64,000 bases of DNA from Aminipila sp963524205 (GCA_963524205.1 CAURED010000005.1:127357-191356), one strand, 5' to 3'. Shown: positions 45,367 through 53,460, counted from the first letter of the stretch. The notes: generated from the letters alone by a model not told the origin. Numbers and translations are program-made.

Positions 45367-45541
45367 ATGCAGAAAAAAGAAAACCAGTATTCTGGTCAAC
45401 GAGGGGGTGAAAACATGTGAGTAAGCTAATTTGTCATTTAATGCACATGAGTGCAGAGAAGTAATTTTTTAAAACTATTTTTTATGTATTTGCATGGGAA
45501 TAAATCTCCTATGCAGGAAAGAAAAAGAAAGAGGTAAAAAA

Positions 45542-46690
45542 ATGAGAGAAGATTTAAAAAATGTTGGTACAATGGCAGCAAAAATGCATTATTATGCATT
45601 TTTAAATGAACAGGATGTGGTGGAAGATATTTACTCCCTTCCATCTGTGATTTCAGATCCAAAGTACATCGAAATTTCTACTAATGATCAGTCTTTAATC
45701 GGAAAAAAGTATAATAGAACAACTGGTAAATTCGAAGATATTATGTTCTATTATGCTATTTTGGATGACAAGGATATTGTTACTCAGGTAGTTGCATTGG
45801 AGGCAAAGGTAACAGATCCAAAGAAAATCGAAATTTCTACTTATGACCAGTCTTTAGTTGGCAAATGGTATAACAGAAGCAACGGAACCTTTGCTGCACC
45901 GCCAATTCATGTTCTAGCCAAAATGAGTACTGGAGAAATTAATACATTAAAAGCAGATGGGTCCCCTGAAGATAAGTGGCTTAATGCAGAACTTAGTGAA
46001 TTAAGAGGTAAAATTACAGAAGTTGAAAATGGCACGCCAGAAGTTAAGGCTCTTCATACAGAGTTAGCCGATTTAAGAAACAAAATTACAGAAGTTGAAA
46101 ATGGAACACCAGAAGTTAAGTTGCTTCATACAGAGTTAGCCGAAGTAAGAAGTAAAATTACAGAAGTAGAAAGAGGCAACTTTGGAGGTTATAAAGCGAA
46201 ATTTAAATTGCAGCAGGAAAGCCAAGAGATAACATCAGATTGGGTAAGTAATGGAAAAAGATTTACCTTTAATTTTGATAGCGGAATTCCAGGCTATTTT
46301 CCAAAGATGATTCGTTTGGTGAATACTTATTTTAATAATGACATTTTTGTTGCAGACTTGTATATCGTAAGAAATTCAGACGGTACAATAAAATCTGCGT
46401 ATATTGATCAAGATTTTATAGGAACTAATACCAATGGAGATTCGCAAAGAGTTGTAAGACATGGCAGAGATATGGATTCAAGTGACGTATTTAATTCAAG
46501 CTATTCAAATGGTATAATGCACAATTATGGTGGACATTATTTTATGACTACTTTTGCAAAATGGGACGGTGCAAATCTAGATGTAGGAAATTTCGCTTAC
46601 AATGAAAATTCTATTTCATTTACACTATTTCCAACTTCAAAAATGGAAGGTATGTACAGTATGATTGATTTAAAAGGATATGTATATTAA
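45542..46690 (+). CDS. Short phage tail-fibre-like protein with coiled-coil repeats
   Basis: The protein has 382 residues from the ATG at 45542, which has AGAGGT 7 nt upstream. It has no signal peptide. It starts with two related modules of about 50 residues (each with a YYA.L start, DPK.IEIST..QSL.GK.YNR..G.F), as found at the base of tail fibres. Residues about 150-215 hold a 24-residue repeat (KITEVENGTPEVKALHTELA type) predicted as coiled coil. The last 170 residues are beta-rich and look like a receptor-binding or knob domain. It is probably a trimeric fibre. No other tail gene is in the window. Confidence 0.72.
   Translation: MREDLKNVGTMAAKMHYYAFLNEQDVVEDIYSLPSVISDPKYIEISTNDQSLIGKKYNRTTGKFEDIMFYYAILDDKDIVTQVVALEAKVTDPKKIEISTYDQSLVGKWYNRSNGTFAAPPIHVLAKMSTGEINTLKADGSPEDKWLNAELSELRGKITEVENGTPEVKALHTELADLRNKITEVENGTPEVKLLHTELAEVRSKITEVERGNFGGYKAKFKLQQESQEITSDWVSNGKRFTFNFDSGIPGYFPKMIRLVNTYFNNDIFVADLYIVRNSDGTIKSAYIDQDFIGTNTNGDSQRVVRHGRDMDSSDVFNSSYSNGIMHNYGGHYFMTTFAKWDGANLDVGNFAYNENSISFTLFPTSKMEGMYSMIDLKGYVY
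46010..46177 (+). repeat. In-frame tandem repeat of 72 bp in the fibre gene
   Basis: The segment starting AAAATTACAGAAGTTGAAAA begins at 46010, 46082 and 46154, an exact period of 72 bases (24 codons). The first two units are nearly identical in DNA, so the copy number can change by recombination, altering shaft length. Confidence 0.85.
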
Positions 46691-46719
46691 TGGACACTTT
46701 ATTAGAGCATAAGTAAATA

Positions 46720-46760
46720 GCAACGCTATCTGAATCTCATTTTTAGATAGCGTTGTTTTA
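46720..46760 (+). terminator. Terminator between the fibre gene and the lysis genes
   Basis: CAACGCTATCT (46721-46731) pairs perfectly with AGATAGCGTTG (46745-46755) and is followed by TTTTATTT. Fibre mRNA should largely stop here, lowering lysin expression. Confidence 0.85.
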
Positions 46761-46790
46761 TTTAAAAAGATTGCCTAAGGGGGCGGTAAT

Positions 46791-47444
46791 TTGTACATTC
46801 AATTTAATTCTTTGCCAGTAGATGCTCCTCTAAGGATCACAAGCAGGTTCGGGTACAGAAGAACCGGAATAAAAGGTGCCAGTATATATCATAGGGGTGT
46901 AGATATAGGCAGGGATTTTACAAAAAAAGAGACAAATATTTTGGTGGTGGCAGATGGAATAGTAATAAATAACTATTGGGATGACATGCGGGGCTGGGTT
47001 ATTGTAATAAATCATGGAGAGTTTAAAACATTATATCAGCACCTGGAAGAAAAATCTAAATTAAAAATGGGTGTTAGTGTTGAAGGGGGATCTCAACTTG
47101 GAATAATGGGGGCAAGTACAAAAACAATAAGAAATATGACTGTACATTTGCATTTTGAACTTATTGTCAATGGGGTATCTATTGATCCTGAGTCTTATTT
47201 AAGAAAGGTCATAAAAAAAGATAGAAAGAAGGAAAACGATGCGATGGAACGATATAAAAAAGTGGAGGAAATGCCAGAATCCCTACAAAAATATATTCAA
47301 TTCCTTGTGGACTGTGGTGCATTAAACGGAAAATCTGAGGGAGATTTGGATATTACAGAGGATATGGCCAGGATGCTTGTGGTTAGTAAGCGATATATGG
47401 ACAAGCTTTATGATATGGTAGGAAAATGGAATCAACAATTATAG
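46791..47444 (+). CDS. M23 peptidoglycan endopeptidase (phage-type endolysin)
   Basis: The 217-residue protein begins at TTG (46791), with AAGGGGGCGGT just upstream. It has no signal peptide. The LytM zinc site is complete: HRGVDIG (His and Asp) and HLHFEL (HxH) within residues 40-130. Residues 150-215 (RYKKVEEMPESLQKYI...LDITEDMARMLVV) form a module also seen at the end of the C39 peptidase at 20167-20961. It would reach the wall through the downstream holin. It overlaps the next gene by 19 bases. Confidence 0.88.
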   Translation: MYIQFNSLPVDAPLRITSRFGYRRTGIKGASIYHRGVDIGRDFTKKETNILVVADGIVINNYWDDMRGWVIVINHGEFKTLYQHLEEKSKLKMGVSVEGGSQLGIMGASTKTIRNMTVHLHFELIVNGVSIDPESYLRKVIKKDRKKENDAMERYKKVEEMPESLQKYIQFLVDCGALNGKSEGDLDITEDMARMLVVSKRYMDKLYDMVGKWNQQL

Positions 47445-47671
47445 TAGCGATCATCGTTACAAGTGGAAATATCTTAGTGCAGCTATTAATTGCAAAGATT
47501 GGGCAGAAATCAACAGAGGAAATTATAAATTATCGAATAGGAGCTTTAGAAAAGAAAGTAGATAAGCATAATCACATTGTTGAAAGAATGACTGCAGTGG
47601 AGCAATCAATAAGGTCTGCACACCATCGCATTGATGAACTTAAAAGGGGTGTAAATAGTAATGAAAATTAA
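47426..47671 (+). CDS. XhlA-like holin-associated membrane protein
   Basis: The 81-residue protein has an N-terminal membrane helix (residues 4-24) and a long charged coiled coil (IGALEKKVDKHNHIVERM and following), the layout of hemolysin XhlA/phage lysis accessory proteins. It overlaps the M23 gene and the holin gene (by 11 bases), showing a tightly coupled lysis operon. Confidence 0.78.
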   Translation: MESTIIVAIIVTSGNILVQLLIAKIGQKSTEEIINYRIGALEKKVDKHNHIVERMTAVEQSIRSAHHRIDELKRGVNSNEN

Positions 47672-47930
47672 TTGGAAAGTTCGTTTAAAGAATCCAATAT
47701 TTTTAATTCAAATATTGTGTGGAGTTTTTGGACCTATTTTCGCTTACTTCGGTCTTGTGTGGGAAGACATGACAACATGGGGATGCCTTTTAAAAGTACT
47801 TTTAAAGGCAATTCAAAATCCTGTAGTTGTAGTTGCTGTGTTAATTAGTATATTTAATGCTGTGACAGATCCAACAACGAGGGGGATGGGAGATAGCGTT
47901 CAAGCGAGAGAATATAAAAATCCCAATTAA
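47661..47930 (+). CDS. Phage holin, phi LC3/LLH type
   Basis: The 89-residue protein has MKINWKVRLKNP at the start, two membrane helices (residues 12-32 and 45-65) and the family-typical end TDPTTRGMGDSVQA. It would form the membrane lesion through which the endopeptidase, and perhaps the fibre protein, leave the cell. An AAAGGGGTG site is within the upstream gene. Confidence 0.9.
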   Translation: MKINWKVRLKNPIFLIQILCGVFGPIFAYFGLVWEDMTTWGCLLKVLLKAIQNPVVVVAVLISIFNAVTDPTTRGMGDSVQAREYKNPN

Positions 47931-48149
47931 AATAATAAAACATGGTCAATTAGACAAATTTATACAGCCAATGCTATAATAATACTTAACATGCATGTAT
48001 AATACCTAAAAGTGTCACTTTTCAATAGGCATATAAAGAGGAGGCGGTAGTACTTTCAAAGCAAAGAAATAGCAAATGCTGTAGTCAAATGTGTATTGTA
48101 ATTAATGTATTTTTTATGTTTTAGAATGATAAAAAAGAAAGGTGATTAA

Positions 48150-48323
48150 ATGGAATATAGAGGTTTATACGATAGTGGAAAATATGGATTAATTCCTATT
48201 TTTACGATTAAGGGGAATCCGACGGAATGTGATATGAGGTTATGTGAAATAGTTGAACGCCTCAGAGGAGACAAACGATTAATTCAATTAGTAGAAATAC
48301 TGATAAATAATGTTCCCAGATAA
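48150..48323 (+). CDS. 57-residue hypothetical protein
   Basis: This short gene begins MEYRGLYDSGKYGLIPIFTI and ends in NNVPR. The ATG at 48150 has an AAAGGTGAT ribosome site of high quality at 6 nt. The sequence is soluble and without a known motif; it has two cysteines. It lies 219 bases after the holin and is the last gene before a strong terminator, so it may be the tail of the phage-derived cassette. The 219-base gap contains another AGGAGG without a usable start. Confidence 0.55.
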   Translation: MEYRGLYDSGKYGLIPIFTIKGNPTECDMRLCEIVERLRGDKRLIQLVEILINNVPR

Positions 48324-48455
48324 ATGCACTTCTTATACAAAAAGTAATTGTATATTATAGTTGGAATAATACCATGATATAAAATCTTGTTGACAGCCAA
48401 TTTGATCTAAGGAATGAAATATAGGATACAGAAATAATTCAAGCACGGATGTACA

Positions 48456-48502
48456 AAAAAGGGCCGGTATCAATTTTATTAAAATTGATACCGGCCCTTT
48501 TT
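48456..48502. terminator. Very strong bidirectional terminator
   Basis: A perfect 22-bp stem (AAAAAGGGCCGGTATCAATTTT and its complement) has a 3-nt loop and A/T ends. It closes the phage-derived region on the right and the brnQ transcript on the other strand. Confidence 0.92.
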
Positions 48503-48555
48503 GTATTATAAGACCTCTGACGACGCTAGATGTTAATTGTGTTAAATAAAATAAA

Positions 48556-49878
48556 TTAAGAGTTTTTATTTGATAAGAATTTTACACAAGGCAAAGTACC
48601 TATTAAACACCCAATAATAGCAGGTATTACCCAGCCTAGGCCCAAGTCGAATAAAGGAATTCTGGAAACTAATTCGCTTAAGCTTCCTAAAGAAATATTT
48701 GCAGTTTTTAAGCCGTCAAATATTCCGATTATAAAGGCTAACAAAAGAGCTAAAGCATAGGCTTCAGGCTTATTTTTAATCCATCTGTTACAAAAAGATA
48801 ATAGAATAAGAGCTATTGCAGGTGGATAAATCATAACTAATGCTGGAAGTGTGAAATGTATCATTGTAGTTAATCCAACGTTAGATAGTGCAAAACTAAA
48901 AATACAGACTATAGCTAGAATACTTTTATATGAAAACTTCGGTAAAATTAGATTGAAGTAATCTGAAAAGGAGCTTGCCAAACCAATGGAAGTAGTAAGA
49001 CATGCTAATAAAACGGCTAATCCTAAAACAATATTTCCGCCTGTTCCAAGAAGCTTGAACACCACAGTAGCTAATAGCTGTCCACCATTTTCGAATACTG
49101 GACTATTAGAAGTTTGAGCTCCTACATAACCTAAAGCCAGATAAGTGATACCTAAACCAACTCCGGCAAGTATGCCTGCAAGCAGTGTGTATTTTGCGAT
49201 AGCTTTTGGCTCAGAAATCCCAAAATCCTTAACAGCATTAATAACTACAATAGCAAAAGCTAAAGCTGCAAGGCCATCAAGTGCCAGATAACCCTCTATC
49301 ATACCTTTGAAAAAAGGAATGGACGCATAGTCACCAGTTGCAGAACCAATTTCTCCAACAGGATGAAAGAAACATGTTATAAAAATTACGGCTATAGATA
49401 TTAAAAGTACTGGTGTTAATACCTTCCCTACAATATCGACTATTTTTGAAGGATTTAAGCTTAATATATAAGTTATACCGAAGAATATCGCTGTAAAAAT
49501 AACTGAGAATGTAACTTTTGAGATATCATCTGGAATAAAAGGTACCGCTGCTAATTCAAAAGAAACCGTCCCCGTCCTTGGCAGTGCAAATAATGGACCG
49601 ATTAATAAATAAATCATAACGCCCACAAATACGGAGAATTTTGGACCGATTAAGCCTACCAAATCATCTAATTTTGTGCCAACCATAACAACTGCAGCTA
49701 TTCCTAAAATAGATAACCCTGCGTCAGTTACCACAAAGCCGGCAACACTGTGTAAAAAGTTTTCACCGGACAACTGTCCTAACATTGGAGGGAAAATCAT
49801 ATTACCCGCTCCGAAAAACATAGCAAACAACATTAAGGATAATGAAAGAAGCTTGCTAAAACTTAATTTCTGGTTCAT
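48556..49878 (-). CDS. brnQ: Branched-chain amino acid:cation symporter
   Basis: The 440-residue membrane protein has about 12 helices and the LIVCS-family start LMLFAMFFGAGNMIFPPMLG. It takes up leucine, isoleucine and valine with Na+ or H+. AGAGGT precedes the ATG. It lies 43 bases after the uraA gene in the same direction and may share its transcript. It complements the leu/ilv biosynthesis genes elsewhere in the window. Confidence 0.93.
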   Translation of the reverse strand: MNQKLSFSKLLSLSLMLFAMFFGAGNMIFPPMLGQLSGENFLHSVAGFVVTDAGLSILGIAAVVMVGTKLDDLVGLIGPKFSVFVGVMIYLLIGPLFALPRTGTVSFELAAVPFIPDDISKVTFSVIFTAIFFGITYILSLNPSKIVDIVGKVLTPVLLISIAVIFITCFFHPVGEIGSATGDYASIPFFKGMIEGYLALDGLAALAFAIVVINAVKDFGISEPKAIAKYTLLAGILAGVGLGITYLALGYVGAQTSNSPVFENGGQLLATVVFKLLGTGGNIVLGLAVLLACLTTSIGLASSFSDYFNLILPKFSYKSILAIVCIFSFALSNVGLTTMIHFTLPALVMIYPPAIALILLSFCNRWIKNKPEAYALALLLAFIIGIFDGLKTANISLGSLSELVSRIPLFDLGLGWVIPAIIGCLIGTLPCVKFLSNKNS

Positions 49879-49921
49879 TTTTTACCTCTGTCTTTTCTGT
49901 CTAAATATTTATGCCTGAAAC

Positions 49922-51256
49922 TTATGATACTTGATCAGGTTCTTCCTGATCGTTGGTGATTCCCATTTTGTCAAAGATATAGAATAAAGAACTTAGAATC
50001 ATACCGACTACACAAGCTAATACCATTCCTTTAAGCTCAATTCCTCCAAAATTTACAGCAACTCCAGAAAGCCCAGTTACAAATACTACAGAAGTAAGCG
50101 TAAGGTTTCTTGATTTACCATAGTTGACTTTGGAATCAACCAAGATTCGGATACCAGAAGCTGCAATCATACCATAAAGGAGGAAAGAAATACCACCGAT
50201 AACGGGTCCGGGGATTGTACTGATAAGTTCAGAAAGTTTTCCAACGAAGGAGCAAATTATTGAAAGGACGGCAGCGCCTGCAATTACACGTACACTGTAA
50301 ACTTTAGTAACAGCCATAACGCCAATGTTTTCGCCATAAGTAGTGGTTGGAACTGAACCAATTAAACCAGATAACGTGGTAGAAAAATAATCTGCAAATA
50401 AACTTCTGTGAAGTCCAGGGTCTTTAATCAAATCTTTTCCAACGATCTCGCTTGTTACAATCTGATGTCCTATATGTTCTGATGTTATAACCAATAAAAC
50501 GGGAAGAATCATAAGTATTGCTTCTGCACTGAACTTTGGAGTTGAAAAATTTGGTATGGATAAAAGTGGTGCAGCCATTACTTTGTCAAAACTTACAATT
50601 CCTACACAAATAGCAGAAATATAACCTGCTACAATGGAAATAAGAATTGGAATAACAGCAAAGAATTTCTTAAAAAGTACATTGCCGAAAATTGCAGTAC
50701 CCAGAGTGACGGCAAATACAATAACATTTCTCGAATCAATAGGTGTCACAACCTGCGCGAAAGTATTTGTACCTTCTATCAGATTATATGAAATATTTTT
50801 AAAGAGACCGGCTGTATTTGCAGCTGTTCCTGCAAGTTCAAGCCCGATAAGTGCAACTACAGGCCCCATGGCTGCAGGCGGCAGAACTATATTAATCCAA
50901 TTGGCTCCAAACTTATATATGATAAGTGAAAGCAAAATACCAAACAAACCTACTGCCACGAAGCCACCCAGGGCATATGAATAACCTAAATCTTGCCCAT
51001 ACTTATCGATTAAAGTAATTACGGGCGCAATAAAAGCAAAGCTGGAGCCTAAGTAAGCCGGTGCTTTGCCTTTGGTAATAAGTATAAATAGTAATGTACC
51101 GATACCGTTCATTAAAAGAACGACTGCCGGGTTTATCCCAAATAAGAAGGGAACTAAAACTGATGCACCGAACATAGCAAACATGTGTTGCAAACTAAGT
51201 GGCGCCATTAGGGAAAACGGAACTTTTTCCTCTACTTGAATAATTTTTCTTTCCAT
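49922..51256 (-). CDS. uraA: Uracil permease (NCS2 family)
   Basis: The 444-residue protein has 14 predicted membrane segments, with the N-terminal PLSLQHMFAMFGASVLVPFL and the substrate-helix sequences VTSEHIGHQ and SVPTTTYGENIGVMA typical of UraA. It imports uracil with protons. AAAGGAGG lies ahead of the ATG. The leader is short (about 30 nt), so no PyrR attenuator fits. Confidence 0.92.
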   Translation of the reverse strand: MERKIIQVEEKVPFSLMAPLSLQHMFAMFGASVLVPFLFGINPAVVLLMNGIGTLLFILITKGKAPAYLGSSFAFIAPVITLIDKYGQDLGYSYALGGFVAVGLFGILLSLIIYKFGANWINIVLPPAAMGPVVALIGLELAGTAANTAGLFKNISYNLIEGTNTFAQVVTPIDSRNVIVFAVTLGTAIFGNVLFKKFFAVIPILISIVAGYISAICVGIVSFDKVMAAPLLSIPNFSTPKFSAEAILMILPVLLVITSEHIGHQIVTSEIVGKDLIKDPGLHRSLFADYFSTTLSGLIGSVPTTTYGENIGVMAVTKVYSVRVIAGAAVLSIICSFVGKLSELISTIPGPVIGGISFLLYGMIAASGIRILVDSKVNYGKSRNLTLTSVVFVTGLSGVAVNFGGIELKGMVLACVVGMILSSLFYIFDKMGITNDQEEPDQVS

Positions 51257-51289
51257 AAAAAAGAGCCTCCTTTCATCAGACCAAAAGAG

Positions 51290-51318
51290 ATTATAGCATT
51301 TTCTACTGATGGGGGCAA
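51290..51318 (-). promoter_or_regulatory. Promoter of uraA-brnQ
   Basis: On the minus strand, TTGCCC (51318-51313), a 17-nt spacer and a perfect TATAAT (51295-51290). Confidence 0.65.
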
Positions 51319-51371
51319 GAACAATTTTAAGGAAATTTGTATAAATAGATAAAATTTTGTATTAATTTATA

Positions 51372-52091
51372 TTATTTTACACAATTGTTAACAATGTCTT
51401 TGATTACTTCCCCCGCAATAATAAGTCCTGCTACGGAAGGTACAAAAGCAATGCTTCCAGGAATTGATTTTTCACCTGGTTCCGGTTTAGAAACAATTAC
51501 AGGTTGTTCTTTTGAATAAACTACCTTTAATTTTTTTATCCCTCTCTGTTTAAGCTCTTTTCTCATGACTTTTGCAAGTGGACATACAGAGGTTTTGTAA
51601 ATATCAGCTACTTCAAACATAGCAGGTTCAAGTTTATTTCCTGCCCCCATACTACTGATAATCGGAACTACTGCTGATTCAGCGTTCATGACTAACTCTA
51701 TTTTAGCAGTAACTGTATCTACTGCATCCACAATATAATCATAATTGCTAAAATTAAACTGATCTGAAGTTTCAGGCAAGTAAAAGCATTGATATGCGTT
51801 TACAATGATGTCAGGATTAATATCGTGGATTCGATCTTTCATAACCTGAACCTTAGGCATTCCCACTGTTTTAGTAGTAGCTATAAGCTGCCTGTTGATA
51901 TTGCTGACACTGACATCATCTTTATCAATAATGTCGATGGTACCAATACCACTTCTGGCAAGAGCTTCTACAACATATCCCCCAACTCCTCCAATACCGA
52001 AAACGGCAACCTTAGAAGTAGATAATGTGTTTAAGGCTTCAGTACCTAAAAGTCTTTCTGTTCTTGAATATATAGTTTCTTGTCCCTGCAT
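51372..52091 (-). CDS. tcdA: tRNA threonylcarbamoyladenosine dehydratase
   Basis: The 239-residue ThiF/E1-like protein cyclises N6-threonylcarbamoyladenosine at position 37 of tRNAs to ct6A. The nucleotide loop is GIGGVGGYVVEALARSGIG; the adenylation residues DKDDVSVSNINRQ follow; and the late SMGAGNKLEP motif is present. It is also called YgdL/CsdL; it has no relation to the clostridial toxin of the same name. GGAGAA precedes the ATG. Confidence 0.93.
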   Translation of the reverse strand: MQGQETIYSRTERLLGTEALNTLSTSKVAVFGIGGVGGYVVEALARSGIGTIDIIDKDDVSVSNINRQLIATTKTVGMPKVQVMKDRIHDINPDIIVNAYQCFYLPETSDQFNFSNYDYIVDAVDTVTAKIELVMNAESAVVPIISSMGAGNKLEPAMFEVADIYKTSVCPLAKVMRKELKQRGIKKLKVVYSKEQPVIVSKPEPGEKSIPGSIAFVPSVAGLIIAGEVIKDIVNNCVK

Positions 52092-52250
52092 ATATTTTCT
52101 CCAATTTATAATTTATCATGTATTCAATAGGGTGTCTTTTATTTTAGCATTTATGACTTGAATTTAAAAGCAAAACAAGAGATAATATATATAACTAAAA
52201 ATTTTAAAAAAAATTGTCGCAAATCACAAAATATTGGGGAGGCGAGTTTG

Positions 52251-52805
52251 TTGAAAACAGTAAGTAAAGAAGACGCATTGGAATTATTGAAAGAATATAA
52301 TAAGGAAGAGTTTCATATACTGCATGGTTTAACTGTTGCAGGTTGCATGAAGTACTTTGCAGAGAAGTTAGGATACGGGGAGGATGCTGAATTCTGGGAA
52401 GTTGTAGGACTGCTTCATGATATAGATTTTGAGATTTATCCAGAAGAGCACTGTGTGAAAGCGCAAGAAATACTAAAGGAGAAGGGCTTTCAAGAAGATT
52501 TTATTCATGCAGTTGCCAGCCATGGATATGGCTTATGCTGTGATATAAAGCCAGAGCATGAAATGGAAAAAGTATTGTTTGCGGTAGATGAATTAACAGG
52601 ATTAATTGGGGCAGCAGCACTTATGAGACCATCGAAAAGTGTTCAGGATATGGAATTAAAATCAGTAAAAAAGAAATATAAAGATAAGAAGTTTGCTGCG
52701 GGCTGTTCAAGGGATGTAATAGAACAGGGAGCTAATATGCTTGGCTGGGACTTAGACCAGTTAATTTCTGAGACACTTGAGGCCATGAAAACGTGTGAAC
52801 TTTAA
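52251..52805 (+). CDS. HD-domain protein
   Basis: The protein has 184 residues if begun at the TTG at 52251 (8 nt after GGGGAGG); a second TTG lies one codon earlier, and a longer frame to 52158 has no ribosome site. HD metal ligands are in EFHILHGLTVAGC, LLHDIDFE and AVASHGYG. The family acts as predicted metal-dependent phosphohydrolase; substrate unknown. It is divergent from tcdA and followed by a terminator. Confidence 0.85.
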   Translation: MKTVSKEDALELLKEYNKEEFHILHGLTVAGCMKYFAEKLGYGEDAEFWEVVGLLHDIDFEIYPEEHCVKAQEILKEKGFQEDFIHAVASHGYGLCCDIKPEHEMEKVLFAVDELTGLIGAAALMRPSKSVQDMELKSVKKKYKDKKFAAGCSRDVIEQGANMLGWDLDQLISETLEAMKTCEL

Positions 52806-52835
52806 TAAGGCATAGTTTCAATAGGTTTAACTAAT

Positions 52836-52873
52836 AAAAACAAGGGTATCATATGGAAGGGCATCCTTGTTTT
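52836..52873 (+). terminator. Terminator of the HD gene
   Basis: AAAACAAGG pairs with CCTTGTTTT around a purine-rich loop and is followed by T-rich sequence. Confidence 0.75.
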
Positions 52874-52883
52874 TTAATTGGAG

Positions 52884-52967
52884 CCCTGACCGTATTTGTG
52901 ATACGGCGTGCAGGTCTCATACGGAAATTTTAGCAGTTTAAGCCGAAAAAATTTTTTAATTTTTTTG
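52884..52967 (+). ncRNA. Structured RNA element, copy B
   Basis: This copy shares GATACGGC..GCAGGTCTCATAC.GAAATTT.AGCAG with the alr leader element (40205-40332). Here the outer stem is GAG.CCTG/CAGG.CTC and the inner hairpin CCGTAT-TTGTG-ATACGG, so both helices keep pairing despite base changes. A less perfect AAATTTT/AAAATTT stem and a T run follow. It sits between a terminator and the promoter region of the NrdD-like gene, so it could be an independent small RNA or an interspersed repeat. Confidence 0.5.
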
Positions 52968-53059
52968 CCAATATACTATACAATATATAGTTGTTGGGTG
53001 TAAACTTATTACTATATCATGATAAAATTAAATTTAAAAATATATAGGAGGAAGTTATT

Positions 53060-53347
53060 ATGGGAATTAAAATTACTGGTAATGTTGCTGAAAAAGAAGC
53101 ACAGGTTTATGTGGATTATTTACAGAATAAATATAATAGAAAACTAGAAAGCCTGGATATAAAGGTGGATGGAGAATTTGTTGACTTAAGTTATGAATTT
53201 GAGCATGTAAATTTTGACAGAATTAGAAGAATTACAGGATATTTAGTAGGTACTATGGATCACTGGAACGATGCGAAAGCTGCTGAAGAACACGATCGAG
53301 TTAAACATGGTGTTGGCTGTGAATGCGCTAACATGGAGCGTATTTAA
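53060..53347 (+). CDS. Small protein resembling the C-terminal glycyl-radical part of NrdD
   Basis: The 95-residue protein has an excellent AGGAGG site before its ATG. Residues 50-90 (FDRIRRITGYLVGTMDHWN followed by a run ending HDRVKHG) match the end of anaerobic ribonucleotide reductases, where the glycine of R-x-x-G-Y-L carries the radical and a conserved RVKH closes the chain. Residues 1-50 are not from the reductase catalytic barrel. No nrdD or nrdG lies nearby. It may be a stand-alone partner or spare part, as GrcA is for pyruvate formate-lyase; that role is inference. Confidence 0.6.
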   Translation: MGIKITGNVAEKEAQVYVDYLQNKYNRKLESLDIKVDGEFVDLSYEFEHVNFDRIRRITGYLVGTMDHWNDAKAAEEHDRVKHGVGCECANMERI

Positions 53348-53375
53348 ATTTTATTTAAAGGAAACGTGAATGTTC

Positions 53376-53404
53376 TTGTAATTAAAAAAGGATAATGATA
53401 AAAT
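53376..53404 (+). promoter_or_regulatory. Promoter of purB
   Basis: TTGTAA (53376-53381), a 17-nt spacer and TAAAAT (53399-53404). The leader is about 50 nt, too short for a purine riboswitch. Confidence 0.55.
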
Positions 53405-53460
53405 ATATGGGTTCAAAAAGTAATTTGGATTTCTATGGCGTAAAGAAAGGATTATGATAT

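Noticed and set aside
45494..45541. N-terminal extension of the fibre protein (ATG at 45494)
   Set aside because: No ribosome site before it, and it would cover the clear AGAGGT site used by the ATG at 45542.
44207..48323. Intact prophage or R-type tailocin
   Set aside because: There are no sheath, tube, baseplate, capsid, terminase, integrase or attachment-site sequences in or beside the cassette.
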